The translations under genes were made by a program, and so were the position numbers. This document shows, one piece after another, positions 8,239-17,057 of a stretch of 36,809 bases of DNA. The stretch lies in IMG/VR virus record IMGVR_UViG_3300025646_000148, positions 1-36,809 of that record; one strand, given 5' to 3'. How positions within the stretch are numbered: position 1 is the stretch's first letter; each line of letters begins with the position of its first letter. The notes under the pieces were generated by a model. It saw nothing but the letters and a program-made list of their open reading frames with translations, had not been told where the DNA came from and ran no database searches. The stretch comes from a virus.

Positions 8239-9048
8239 TTAGGAAGCCCCGCTAACTTTAATTTCCTTGAATACTGGTATCGTAGCACTATTGCTAGACT
8301 CTCTCGTCCAGAAAAACGGTCTCAGAGTTGCAGTGGTGCCACTAAATGCATAGATGGCAGCATTGTTCCTGTATAGATCAACAGCGCCGGTAATGCCATC
8401 GCGACGCAGCTCAAACACATCGTCACTCTTTAAATAGACAGGACCACCGCTCACTGTAATGTCAATGCCACTACCTGCCAAAGCATTGGCTCTTGTTGAT
8501 GCCAGTCGAATCTTGTTAGTGCCAGAAGGAATGGCGTAGTAAGTGACGCCACTCTGCAATGGAGTAGGAGTGGAACCGCTATAAATAATCACTGCATCGC
8601 CAGTGGCATAGCCATGCCCAGAAATGGTCAGTGTATCAAAAGCGATATCAGTGGAAGAGCTAACAGTGTTCTTCACTACTGATGCAATGGTACTGCCAGC
8701 GCAACACACGTTTACCTTTCTGTTGTTGCTGGTGCTTTCGGCAAAACTTACGGAATAGATGCCGTAGTTGGAACCATTGTCCCTAATCTCGTTAGCAGCA
8801 GCCCACGTAGACACCGCTGAAATGTTGGTCGAAGTGGCAATGCCAATGGCAGTGGTGCCTACGGCATTACCGCTGACTGCCACGTCAAATAATTCCGGCT
8901 CAATCTTGAAACTGAACCTGCCATTTCGCGGTTCTTGCGATGGGTTTTGAAAGATTTGCGTGCCAATGCAGAAGGCATAAGCACGATCTTCCAGCTCCAC
9001 GGGGAGACCGCTAGGAGACGTGTTGATAATGGAACTGCCGTTTGCCAT
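8239..9048 (-). CDS. Tail structural protein, beta-rich
   Basis: This 269-residue protein sits between a paralogous-pair member (694 aa) and the 615-residue fibre. The N-terminal half has strands such as GRFSFKIEPELFDVAVSG and YGIYSVSFAES, consistent with a jelly-roll. The middle contains LTISGHGYATGDAVIIYSG followed by GVTYYAIPSGTNKIRLAST, a short all-beta module I recognise in many fibre and tail proteins. The C-terminal region (FELRRDGITGAVDLYRNN) again looks lectin-like. A binding role at the tail tip is likely, but the family is not named with confidence. Confidence 0.8.
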   Translation of the reverse strand: MANGSSIINTSPSGLPVELEDRAYAFCIGTQIFQNPSQEPRNGRFSFKIEPELFDVAVSGNAVGTTAIGIATSTNISAVSTWAAANEIRDNGSNYGIYSVSFAESTSNNRKVNVCCAGSTIASVVKNTVSSSTDIAFDTLTISGHGYATGDAVIIYSGSTPTPLQSGVTYYAIPSGTNKIRLASTRANALAGSGIDITVSGGPVYLKSDDVFELRRDGITGAVDLYRNNAAIYAFSGTTATLRPFFWTRESSNSATIPVFKEIKVSGAS

Positions 9049-9057
9049 GCTTTTGCT

Positions 9058-11142
9058 CTATCGCAGCCCGTAATTCAAGAACACTCGCGTTTCGGGCGCT
9101 GGGCTAACCACATTATACGTGTTTGTGGTAGTGCAGTTATAGAGCTTCATCCATTGAGCATCCTTCTCGGCTAGCGATACTGTCAGCAATGCATCATCAA
9201 CGCGACGTGCGGCAAATACAACAGCACCTTGGTCAATGGGGCGAGCGCGAGAAGCAATGGCTTGATTAATTACGAGGTCGTAATAGGCAGTACCAAAGTC
9301 CCCTGTAGCGACGCCAGCGCCGGAGAAGCCAGTAAATACTGCCCCTCCACGAGATGTACTAATGCGAATGGTATTTACGCCTGGCGTTGCAACAATGTAA
9401 TAAGTGGTAAGTCCAATGACAAAGCGGAAGCCGATTTCAAGCGTGTGCTTACGGCCCAAAGTCAGCGTACCATCGCCACCAATGTTTGTAATTTGATATT
9501 TTTCATTGACAATGGGGAAGTCAAATTTACTGTCGTATTCAGTGGTAATAGCTTCGCGTACTAAGCTGTAGATTTTCGTCAGATCAACACGCTCTGGCTT
9601 GTTTGCTGCCACGAAGAACGTGCCAAGCTTCTTACCGTTGACCGTCTGCTTGAGAACAAAATTACCCTCAAGGGTGCCCATGTCAGTGGCGATATAAGCA
9701 TCCTCCACTGATACGGGAAGCTCCTCTGGCGCTTCTGTAACCAAATCAATCACATCGCCAAATTCATCCAGACCCTGCAGGATGGATTCGGCCAACCCAT
9801 AACCGCCCTCGCTGCCAGTGGGGAGTGTGCCATTGATATGACCCACTTCCTCATCCATCGAGCCAAACTGAGGATCACGAATGACGGCTAGTTCGGTGCG
9901 GCAATTGCTCATTACATCCATGGACTTAGGTAATCCCTGGAGTGTGTTGAGAATGCGTCCTGGGGCAAAGTCTTTTGCTCTCAGTGCAAACAATGGAAAA
10001 TAGTGGGCGGCTTCAGAGCCGCCCAATACAGGGCCAATATCGCGACCTTCTGAAAGGTCAAGACCATGCATATCAGCCTTTTCACTTTCTCCGCCATCAA
10101 TTTGCAGGCTCAGTCCATATTTGATGATGTACTGAGGCTCAACGAGGTAGCCACTATTGCTGATTTCAATAGTAAAAGGCAGGGCGGGAGTGCCAAGGCT
10201 GGGGGCATCCAGGCTGTCGGAGATCAGCAGCTCGTGCATCAGCACCCAGCGCCCGCGAGGGATGCCTGAGATGGTCGAGGGGAGGTCTGTGGCTTCGTCT
10301 ACGACAAAGGCATAGAACCGAGCAGAACTGGCGCCATACCAGCCCCACTCCACCAGATACATACAGTTCTTAGTGAAGTCAATAGCGGCATTGCTACTGC
10401 CAGTACCATCAAGCTTGTCACCATTGAACAGGCTGCGAGGAACGATGGTTTCCTTGGGAAGACCATCGCCGGAAGAGCGTCGATGGACAATGCGGAAATT
10501 ATCTCCACTACCATCAGAAATAATCTGGAAGAAGAAGCCGTCCAGAGTGTCGCCAATTCCCCATAGCTTCTCACAAGCCGGCAGATCTGCCAGGCTCATC
10601 TGCAAACACACAGAAGAGCGAATAACGCGACCAGTTTGATAGCGGAAGCGTTTCTTCGTGCTAATCCTTACACGCTGGAAGCCACCGCCTGCTTTTGCCA
10701 GCTCAATGCGAACGGCGCGACGGTCAGGATCATGCTGAATATAGCCCGTTGGTAGCGGGCTATATTCCACCAGTACATCTTGAAGCTGGCTCCACTTAGC
10801 GCTTTCTAAATCGTCTTCGCCAGTTTCATTCAGACCTTGAATTTCGCTGACATAAATGTCTTCACGGAGATCGTAGTCGTCCGTGTAGTTGAACAGGCTA
10901 AGCGTTTGCTCAACTCTTTGATTGCCAAAAATATCGCTCCTGGTTTCAGTGGGCTTCTCTTTATAAAAGCTCACTGCCATGTCGCCACCAAGTCGTGGCA
11001 GAACAATTGGAATGCCTGATGCCTTTACGTCCTGACCGAAAGGAAAATCACCAGCCTCCTGAAGGACTGTACCTGCATTAGAGCCACTGGCAACGACAAC
11101 TCGTCGTTGCCCCACCTCATGGGGAAGCTGGTAATAAGCCAT
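9058..11142 (-). CDS. Tail protein, paralogue A of a lectin-like pair
   Basis: This 694-residue protein shares a long core with the preceding 516-residue protein. The shared landmarks, in order, are a YQTGRVIRSS-type segment, ETIVPRSLFNGDKLDGT, WGWYGASSARFYAF, RGRWVLMHELLISD, PSLGTPALPFTIEIS and a final IDGGE. The core (about residues 165-370) looks like a beta-sandwich glycan-binding domain. The C-terminal extension (about 430-694) is absent from the paralogue. It may be a tail-tip side fibre or plate protein. A 12-bp perfect hairpin (10737-10767) lies inside the coding sequence. The start is the ATG at 11142. Confidence 0.85.
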   Translation of the reverse strand: MAYYQLPHEVGQRRVVVASGSNAGTVLQEAGDFPFGQDVKASGIPIVLPRLGGDMAVSFYKEKPTETRSDIFGNQRVEQTLSLFNYTDDYDLREDIYVSEIQGLNETGEDDLESAKWSQLQDVLVEYSPLPTGYIQHDPDRRAVRIELAKAGGGFQRVRISTKKRFRYQTGRVIRSSVCLQMSLADLPACEKLWGIGDTLDGFFFQIISDGSGDNFRIVHRRSSGDGLPKETIVPRSLFNGDKLDGTGSSNAAIDFTKNCMYLVEWGWYGASSARFYAFVVDEATDLPSTISGIPRGRWVLMHELLISDSLDAPSLGTPALPFTIEISNSGYLVEPQYIIKYGLSLQIDGGESEKADMHGLDLSEGRDIGPVLGGSEAAHYFPLFALRAKDFAPGRILNTLQGLPKSMDVMSNCRTELAVIRDPQFGSMDEEVGHINGTLPTGSEGGYGLAESILQGLDEFGDVIDLVTEAPEELPVSVEDAYIATDMGTLEGNFVLKQTVNGKKLGTFFVAANKPERVDLTKIYSLVREAITTEYDSKFDFPIVNEKYQITNIGGDGTLTLGRKHTLEIGFRFVIGLTTYYIVATPGVNTIRISTSRGGAVFTGFSGAGVATGDFGTAYYDLVINQAIASRARPIDQGAVVFAARRVDDALLTVSLAEKDAQWMKLYNCTTTNTYNVVSPAPETRVFLNYGLR
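10737..10767. repeat. Perfect 12-bp inverted repeat inside a coding region
   Basis: The arms GAATATAGCCCG and CGGGCTATATTC are exact reverse complements separated by 7 nt. No T-tract follows on either strand, so this is not a standard terminator. It lies in codons for YSPLPTGYI in the 694-residue tail protein. It could form an mRNA hairpin or a cruciform. The function is unknown. Confidence 0.8.
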
Positions 11143-11151
11143 GTCTTTTAA

Positions 11152-12702
11152 TTAGCGTTCGCCCCAGGTGATGGAGCCGGCGACAGTGTTGCCACTATCG
11201 GCAACAGATTGAGCAGTCAGGACGAGAATGTCTCCACTCTCGCCGGTATCGTTGGAGATGGGGCGAGTAAGGAATTCACGGTTGTAACGGAAGATTTCTT
11301 CAAGGATAATATTTTGACCATCATCATCACCAGTGAAGAACGTAGCAACAGGCTCACCACCAGTTAAACCAGTGGCAGTGGTGTTGTATTCAATGGCAGA
11401 TAGCGATGCCGTTGATGTAAACACACCAGATGCAGTGGCCGGATTAACAGAGCTTCCGCCAATCAAAAGCGATGTGGGATTTTTGACAAGGGCAAACTTG
11501 GCGCGATATTGCGAGGAAAGGTTGGCCATAAGCGGCACCACTCGCATGATGTTTTGCTTGCTATTGCCGTCATCGTTGGTAATATTTTCCTTACAACGAA
11601 TGGTCAGTAGCGGACGTGTTGTTCCAGGATTAATACTGGCAGCAGCGCCTTCCTGAGAAAAGATGTCGTACTTACTGGCATCACCACCATCGATTTCAGC
11701 CTTGGTGCCATACACCTTGAGATAGACGGCTTGCGAAATGCTGCCAGTCTTTGTGACTTCAAAAGTCATGGGCAAATTAGGATTGCCCAGGCTGGGGAAC
11801 GGAATGCGGTCGCAAGTGTTGAGCTGGTGAACGGTCACCCACCGTGCATTCTTGGCAGTAGCGCCAGCAGGTAGATTTTCATCCACTGGCACATAGGCCA
11901 TTAGACGCGCCGCAGAACCGCCATACCAGCCCATCATGATGCGGAACATCGTCACGTTAGACAGACTCAGCGTATGAACGCTGGGGGCTGTGCCATCGAG
12001 CTTGTCACCATTGAAAGCACTACGCGGAACAATCTCTTCCATTACGGAAGGATCGGAAGGCAGCACACGATAACGATGGTTGTTATACAAGCTGCTGGGG
12101 TCGCTAACAGTGAAATCAGTGCTACCTACTGGAGCACCATGATTCTGAGGGCTTTCACCGGAATTAGTGCGACGAACAAAATACAAATCATCGCCAATAA
12201 TGCGAATGATATAACCATTGCTGCCATCAAAAATGCCAAACTCAATAGTGGCATTAGTGTTCTTCAGCATGCTTACGCCAAAGCTGGCGTCAGTAATGCG
12301 TCCAGTCTGATACGGAAACACCAAACGGCTCTGCATCCGAGCAATGGTGCTGTTCGGCGCGTTCGTATTAATCAGCAACTGCGCACCGCTTTCCTGTGGC
12401 AGGTGCGTCACGCTGGAATAATCAGGCGTGCCTGTGTCGTCAGCAGTGATTTTCCACGCTTTTGGATCGATGGCAAGAATGTTGGTGCTGTCCCACAGTT
12501 GCAGACTGCTCTGCACACGAGGGTTGCCCAGCAAGTCATCATGCACCTCTGAAGGTGCGCTGAGGTTGTCCAGGATGGGTACTGGACTTTGATCGCTCGC
12601 AATTACAACCGGCAGCGAGTTGGCCATCGTGGCCTGACCGGCAGCAATCGGCTCACTGCGGCCAACTGTTACTACCTGTTTACCTTCTTCAATGTCAGGC
12701 AT
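11152..12702 (-). CDS. Tail protein, paralogue B of a lectin-like pair
   Basis: This 516-residue protein is the shorter member of the pair with the 694-residue protein. Shared landmarks are YQTGRITDASFGVSM, EEIVPRSAFNGDKLDGT, MGWYGGSAARLMAY, NARWVTVHQLNTCD, PSLGNPNLPMTFEVT and AEIDGGD. After the shared core comes a unique C-terminus with LLTIRCKENITND. It is probably a beta-sandwich tail-tip component that binds host glycans. The function is inferred from the fold impression and gene position. The start at 12702 has a usable AAGGAA just upstream. A gap of about 28 nt separates it from the preceding gene. Confidence 0.85.
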   Translation of the reverse strand: MPDIEEGKQVVTVGRSEPIAAGQATMANSLPVVIASDQSPVPILDNLSAPSEVHDDLLGNPRVQSSLQLWDSTNILAIDPKAWKITADDTGTPDYSSVTHLPQESGAQLLINTNAPNSTIARMQSRLVFPYQTGRITDASFGVSMLKNTNATIEFGIFDGSNGYIIRIIGDDLYFVRRTNSGESPQNHGAPVGSTDFTVSDPSSLYNNHRYRVLPSDPSVMEEIVPRSAFNGDKLDGTAPSVHTLSLSNVTMFRIMMGWYGGSAARLMAYVPVDENLPAGATAKNARWVTVHQLNTCDRIPFPSLGNPNLPMTFEVTKTGSISQAVYLKVYGTKAEIDGGDASKYDIFSQEGAAASINPGTTRPLLTIRCKENITNDDGNSKQNIMRVVPLMANLSSQYRAKFALVKNPTSLLIGGSSVNPATASGVFTSTASLSAIEYNTTATGLTGGEPVATFFTGDDDGQNIILEEIFRYNREFLTRPISNDTGESGDILVLTAQSVADSGNTVAGSITWGER

Positions 12703-12730
12703 TGTTCCTTAAGTCGTTGTAATGCGAGGC

Positions 12731-13408
12731 TCAGATTGAAGTGATGCGAGGCTTCACTTGCAGTGTTCCTAATACAATCGTATCCTCTTTCAACACTTTT
12801 AGAGTGCCGCCAGAGGCAACGGAACTAAACAAGGGAGTACCACCACTTGGCACCACCTCAAACACTGTGTTAGAAACAATGTTCAAAGTGTTAGCAGTGT
12901 AAGTGAGATTGTAGCCAGAAACGCTAGTCCCAGAAAGGCGAACAATGTCAGTGGAAGACAAGTTATGGTTGCCGCTAGTTGTGACGCGCATGCGATAGGT
13001 GCCCAATCCCACGTCCACGACAGTACCTTGAGTGATGGAAGCAATTCCGCTACCCTCATCGACGTAGTACAGCTCTTTTAGATCCCACAAATAAAGAGCG
13101 CCAATGTCGGCCGGATCTGCAGCCTGCCGGCCCACGTCATAAGTAATGCTGCGCTCGTCATAACCACTACCAACGTTACGACGAAGTGCTTCGGTTTGGG
13201 AAGCTGTAAGAGCAAGCTTTAGATGACCCGTTGTCGCAAGCTTTGTAATGCCAAAAGTATCAATAACACTACCCCCGAAAGTTTCTTTGATTTGAGCAAC
13301 AACTTCGCTGCTCGTAAAATCACGAGAAGTGCCAACTGGTTTCTGGAAAGCAAGATACAGCTCGTCAAAGCTGTCCCCTTCGCGAACTGTGACGTTAATG
13401 CTTTCCAT
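12731..13408 (-). CDS. Tail protein with REGD-type N-terminal module
   Basis: This 225-residue protein starts MESINVTVREGDSFDELYLA, a beta module related to the IQQG module of the 112-residue protein at 2453-2791. The second half contains YRMRVTTSGNHNLSSTDIVR and VFEVVPSGG, a small all-beta segment that also resembles part of the 269-residue protein. It is probably a tail-tip adaptor that links the central fibre to side proteins. The start ATG overlaps the stop of the coiled-coil gene by one base (TAATG), implying translational coupling. Confidence 0.8.
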   Translation of the reverse strand: MESINVTVREGDSFDELYLAFQKPVGTSRDFTSSEVVAQIKETFGGSVIDTFGITKLATTGHLKLALTASQTEALRRNVGSGYDERSITYDVGRQAADPADIGALYLWDLKELYYVDEGSGIASITQGTVVDVGLGTYRMRVTTSGNHNLSSTDIVRLSGTSVSGYNLTYTANTLNIVSNTVFEVVPSGGTPLFSSVASGGTLKVLKEDTIVLGTLQVKPRITSI

Positions 13409-14232
13409 TAGCCGTTAGTTAATTTGTCGAGGTTTGCAATGGCTTCACTGCGCAGTGAAGACGTGGTACGCATGGGCGCCTTCAGCTCTTCAATGCGAAG
13501 AAGAAGTTGCTGCTTCTCATTGCTCAGTCTATCAATCTGTGCATGCAGGTTCGCAAAATGAGTGCTAAGAGAAATCGTCTCGTTAAACCCTTCTGCTAGA
13601 CGCTGGTTTTCTTGTTCTAGCAGTGCAATCTTTTCCGTGTAGCTTGCGATTTCTTGTGCTCGCTCGCCGTCCGACTTGATGCGCTCGACAACACGCTCAG
13701 TTTCAATAACTTGCGGCTTGGGTGCCACAGCCAGTTGCTGTTTTACTTTGCCAAGCTCTGCAGACAGCGAAGCCGCCTGCGCTTGTGCTGCGGCGGCCCC
13801 GCCTTGAGATTGACTTAGCTGACGAAGGAGAGAGCTGTTTTCGCCTTCAAGCTCAGCCACCCTGCGCTTAAGCTCTTCCGCTTCGTTACGCAGCATTGCC
13901 GCCTCGATCAAATCCCCTTTGCTTGCTCTGGCAACACGCCGGCCATCCGCTCTGATGAGCCCACGAGCCTCGCCAAGGCTCATCTCCTCTACTGGAGCCA
14001 CTCTCCATCGTTCTACATAGGAGAGACGGCGCGTATCGCCAATAGCACGCCAATCAACGGCATATGGCATACCCGCCGGACACGGGGGAAGCTCAATGTC
14101 AACAATGCCATCAGTAATCTTGAATACCAGATCGCCAGCAGGGGCGCCAATGAAGGCGCCCCCCGCCTTGATAAACAAACGACCCTCTAGAGGCCCCTCA
14201 GGACCGTCCAGCCTGCCGACAATACGTGTCAT
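13408..14232 (-). CDS. Coiled-coil tail structural protein
   Basis: This protein of 274 residues has a compact N-terminal part (TRIVGRLDGPEGPLEGRLFI, about residues 1-70) followed by long heptad-rich helices (about 100-260; LRNEAEELKRRVAELEGEN, IEELKAPM). It probably forms a trimeric or dimeric rod in the tail tip or fibre. The ATG at 14232 is chosen over an upstream GTG at 14238 because a good Shine-Dalgarno (GAGGTG) lies about 6 nt before it and the product then begins MTRIVGR. An 8-bp GC hairpin (14141-14162) lies near the 5' end of the coding sequence. No enzyme motif is seen. Confidence 0.85.
   Translation of the reverse strand: MTRIVGRLDGPEGPLEGRLFIKAGGAFIGAPAGDLVFKITDGIVDIELPPCPAGMPYAVDWRAIGDTRRLSYVERWRVAPVEEMSLGEARGLIRADGRRVARASKGDLIEAAMLRNEAEELKRRVAELEGENSSLLRQLSQSQGGAAAAQAQAASLSAELGKVKQQLAVAPKPQVIETERVVERIKSDGERAQEIASYTEKIALLEQENQRLAEGFNETISLSTHFANLHAQIDRLSNEKQQLLLRIEELKAPMRTTSSLRSEAIANLDKLTNG
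14141..14162. repeat. 8-bp GC hairpin in the coiled-coil gene
   Basis: The arms GGGGCGCC and GGCGCCCC with a 6-nt loop encode part of KAGGAFIGAPAGD. They use the same 8-mers as the hairpin in the K gene (18061-18082). Confidence 0.7.
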
Positions 14233-14234
14233 GC

Positions 14235-14639
14235 TCACACCTCGCGATAGGTGACGAAAGCCTGGTAGTCAATTCCGCTGCTCACCACAGTCTGAAGAGC
14301 TTCTCCTGAAGTGGTCGAAAGAATCCCCATCGGATTGGCCAAGATGAACTGACCAGACGATGGAATAAGGAACGGAGGTGTAAGTGTGGTTCCTGAAGCG
14401 CCGCTACGGAATTGAACAGTGCCGCCAGTGGTGGCAGTAATTGCAATGTTCAGCACTCGCAGTTGCTTTGTCGCAACACCAGATACAATCACCTCTCCGC
14501 TTGTGCTGGCCACCCACGCGCTCTTGATGCCAGAAGGCAAAATATCGTGCTGCAAGATATAGGGAGTTTCTTCTGCGCCATCGCCTACGGCCTGCACATA
14601 GGCAGAGTTACCAGCGGCATCAAGACCAAACAGTGCCAT
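14235..14639 (-). CDS. Small beta-rich tail-tip protein
   Basis: This 134-residue protein has short strands (LRVLNIAITATTGGTVQFRSG, split by a GG turn) and the hydrophobic loop LTPPFLIPSSGQFILANP. The composition and size match small decoration or cap proteins of phage tails and resemble the 130-residue protein at 5962-6354. It follows the FnIII-like gene by 2 nt and precedes the coiled-coil rod. It may therefore form the knob to which the rod attaches, but that is inference from order only. Confidence 0.8.
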   Translation of the reverse strand: MALFGLDAAGNSAYVQAVGDGAEETPYILQHDILPSGIKSAWVASTSGEVIVSGVATKQLRVLNIAITATTGGTVQFRSGASGTTLTPPFLIPSSGQFILANPMGILSTTSGEALQTVVSSGIDYQAFVTYREV

Positions 14640-14641
14640 GA

Positions 14642-15037
14642 TTAAAAAAGCAAAAACAACAGACGCTGGTTCAATTTAGAGGAGCCATCGGGAAGCCGAA
14701 CAGAGTTTGGCGTCGTGAAATCCATCCTCAATGGCGATGCAATGAACCGTTGGCTATAAGACCAAGGTGATTGCCGTCTATTTACCCCGATTGTAGCAAT
14801 CCTAATCTGATAAGAAGTTCTAATATCATAATCGCCAGTGTCGATCTTCACGTAGTCGTTAGTTGTGTGCCCAAGGTCTATCCATTGATCATCCTCCTCT
14901 CGATATAGCTCCACTGCAAATTCCTTGATCAAAGGATTATTGCGAGGCTCTTGCCAGCAAATAGCGGGATTGATGGTGTTTAATATTGAATAGCCGCTGT
15001 ATTGCGGCCACTCCCAACTCACGTCAATCTGTGCCAT
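14642..15037 (-). CDS. FnIII-like tail tip protein downstream of J
   Basis: This 131-residue protein has the features of one fibronectin type III-like domain: an early tryptophan pair (VSWEWPQYSG), FAVELYREED in the middle strands, and SYQIRIATIGVNRRQSPWSY towards the end. In lambda, FnIII domains lie inside the long J protein. Here J is short (672 aa) and this domain is a separate gene starting on the last base of the J stop (TAATG), so it may be a detached part of J. It ends in a hydrophobic LLFLLF. A tail-tip role is inferred. Confidence 0.8.
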   Translation of the reverse strand: MAQIDVSWEWPQYSGYSILNTINPAICWQEPRNNPLIKEFAVELYREEDDQWIDLGHTTNDYVKIDTGDYDIRTSYQIRIATIGVNRRQSPWSYSQRFIASPLRMDFTTPNSVRLPDGSSKLNQRLLFLLF

Positions 15038-17055
15038 TACGTTGTTTGCAAGACGATGCTTCCGGCGCTTACCGTTGGTGTGACAGCAAGTCCAGCAATG
15101 GAAGTAGTTTGTGATGACAACATTGTCGAATCGTCAACAATGTTGTATTTATCTTCATAGTAGGCAGACGCCAAGACTGTCACCACGCCATCGTCTTCGT
15201 TTAGGCCGATTACGCGATACTTTCTAGGCTCGGCGCCGGTTTCGCGAATGATCCACGCTGCCGGCAGTTCTGGTTCTGTTGTAAACGATGGGGAGAAACC
15301 AATGTTATCGGTAGAACCAGGACTGCTCGTGACGGTTGCAGCAAGGTCAATACCATCTGCGGTGCGGATGATGATTTCGTAAGTCTTGTTTGCCGCCAGC
15401 GCCACTGGCCGATCAAGCACCACAGCGCTTGTTCCTGCTGCTGCCAAGGATCCAGCGTAGATGCCAACGCTCTTATAAGGATCGGCAATTTCAATGACCT
15501 CGCCCGGCATCAGGAAAAATCCTTCCGCCGCCACCCTGAATGTAACCGTTTCCGTTTCATTTAAGTTGGTAATCAGCGCCCAGCGCCCGATGCGCTGGGC
15601 TTGTCCTTGCGATGTACAGCCAAGCGCTCTTACTTCCAATTCCCGATAGCCATAGCGATCAATGGCATCACGGTCTTCCACGTATTCAATCTTGCCTCTG
15701 TAACGGTCTTTCTTGTCGTTCCACGACACAAGCGCCACTGTCTTGCGAGCCTTGAGACCAGTTCCTTCGTAGACGAATGCAGGCTTTGTCAGTGTGCCAT
15801 TGTCGCTAACTTCTACGATCACATTGGCGGGAGAAAATTGCTTTACCACGGAAGCAGGGCGATCTTGTGTGGCAACAATTTGTCCCTGTGCGTAATAAAT
15901 CATCCCCCGAAACGCAGCGGCCAGTGTATTCAGCACTTCATACGCTTCACCGCGATTATTGATGTAGGCGTTAAATGTGAAACGCTTCTCGGTGCCACCT
16001 TTTCCATTTGGGACCATTTCATCGCAATACTTTGCAATGGGGAGCAATGAATAGATGTCTATATCGTCCTTGACTATGCCAGAAATTTCTTGCACTTCAC
16101 TGGTTCCAGGCTTGTATTGAGCCCCGCAACCGTAACGAGGATTGGTGAGCAAATCGTAAAACACCCACACTGGATTATTGTTGTATTCCGTTTTAAATTC
16201 ACCATTCCAGACTCCTGCATATGTATTGGATGCACTGTCGTAATTCACTGGCACCTGTATTTTTGCTCCTAGCAATTCCGCAGAAATAGCCGGAACAGTA
16301 TCAAAAAATTCTGACGAAACATTGAAACCTATCAGTGCCGAATTGGGATAGCGCAGGGTTTCCTGAATAATGCCAACAATGGCTTTGAAATAGAAATCAT
16401 TATTAACTTTGAGGTCTTCAGGATCTTTTGTAAACCTCTTAACTTTGATTGTCCACGGACCAGTACCAGAAAGATTGAAGTTGTATTCAACGTCGTATGG
16501 CCCACGAGACTTACCTTTGATCTTGTCGTCTTTATCGGCAATTTGAACACCAAGAGAATCGATGATTTTGATATTAAACTCAACCTGGCCACCTTTTACA
16601 TCGCCATCTTCTTCTGCCGTAAACAGAGAAGCTACACCCACGCGAACATTAAGTCGATCAAGGTCCGCGCTACTGGTCGTCGCAGATACAACACCGATGT
16701 CCTTTGTTACTTTTGTACCAATAGATTGCTCGATGCGAATCTCATTAAATCCTTGAAGAGACGACTGCCCTTGCGTTCCGCGTGTGAAAACAACATCGAC
16801 ATCTTCAAAGTTTTTCTTCCCATCCTTGCCTATCAACGCAGTGTCATTTAAGAAAATACGTTGATTTCTTTCTTCTGCAGTAAAATCATCTGGAAAACCT
16901 TGAATTTCACCTTCGCAGAACAAGGACAACACGCTGGCTTTAGCCTTACTGCGCAGTGAGTCAGGATCTTCTGTTGGCGCCTGGCCGCCATCTTTGCCGC
17001 CACCAGCGCCGCTAAGAGACCAATACTGAACGTCGCCAGTGAGCTTCTCTTCCAT
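15037..17055 (-). CDS. J: Tail tip attachment protein J homologue
   Basis: This 672-residue protein matches the N-terminal two thirds of lambda gpJ, the central tail fibre and host specificity protein. Landmarks are an early glycine-rich GGGKDGG segment, KASVLSLFCEGEIQGF, ERNQRIFLNDTAL, and NNPVWVFYDLLTNPRYGCG (the highly conserved J motif), then LAAAFRGMIYYAQGQIV. Lambda gpJ is 1132 aa, so the distal receptor-binding part is missing here and is probably replaced by the separate downstream genes. The ATG at 17055 is preferred over a TTG at 17061 that would overlap the gpI stop. A 9-bp GC hairpin (15578-15600) lies in the coding sequence. Confidence 0.93.
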   Translation of the reverse strand: MEEKLTGDVQYWSLSGAGGGKDGGQAPTEDPDSLRSKAKASVLSLFCEGEIQGFPDDFTAEERNQRIFLNDTALIGKDGKKNFEDVDVVFTRGTQGQSSLQGFNEIRIEQSIGTKVTKDIGVVSATTSSADLDRLNVRVGVASLFTAEEDGDVKGGQVEFNIKIIDSLGVQIADKDDKIKGKSRGPYDVEYNFNLSGTGPWTIKVKRFTKDPEDLKVNNDFYFKAIVGIIQETLRYPNSALIGFNVSSEFFDTVPAISAELLGAKIQVPVNYDSASNTYAGVWNGEFKTEYNNNPVWVFYDLLTNPRYGCGAQYKPGTSEVQEISGIVKDDIDIYSLLPIAKYCDEMVPNGKGGTEKRFTFNAYINNRGEAYEVLNTLAAAFRGMIYYAQGQIVATQDRPASVVKQFSPANVIVEVSDNGTLTKPAFVYEGTGLKARKTVALVSWNDKKDRYRGKIEYVEDRDAIDRYGYRELEVRALGCTSQGQAQRIGRWALITNLNETETVTFRVAAEGFFLMPGEVIEIADPYKSVGIYAGSLAAAGTSAVVLDRPVALAANKTYEIIIRTADGIDLAATVTSSPGSTDNIGFSPSFTTEPELPAAWIIRETGAEPRKYRVIGLNEDDGVVTVLASAYYEDKYNIVDDSTMLSSQTTSIAGLAVTPTVSAGSIVLQTT
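15578..15600. repeat. 9-bp perfect GC hairpin within J
   Basis: The arms GCCCAGCGC and GCGCTGGGC are separated by a 5-nt loop and lie in codons for AQRIGRWA of the J homologue. There is no T-tract, so termination is unlikely. It is one of several coding-region hairpins in this operon. Confidence 0.75.
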
Positions 17056-17057
17056 GG

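Noticed and set aside
14640-14665. T-rich stretch at the end of the FnIII-like gene as a slippery site
   Set aside because: The T runs are not in an in-frame X XXY YYZ arrangement and a -1 shift yields only a short tail with no domain.
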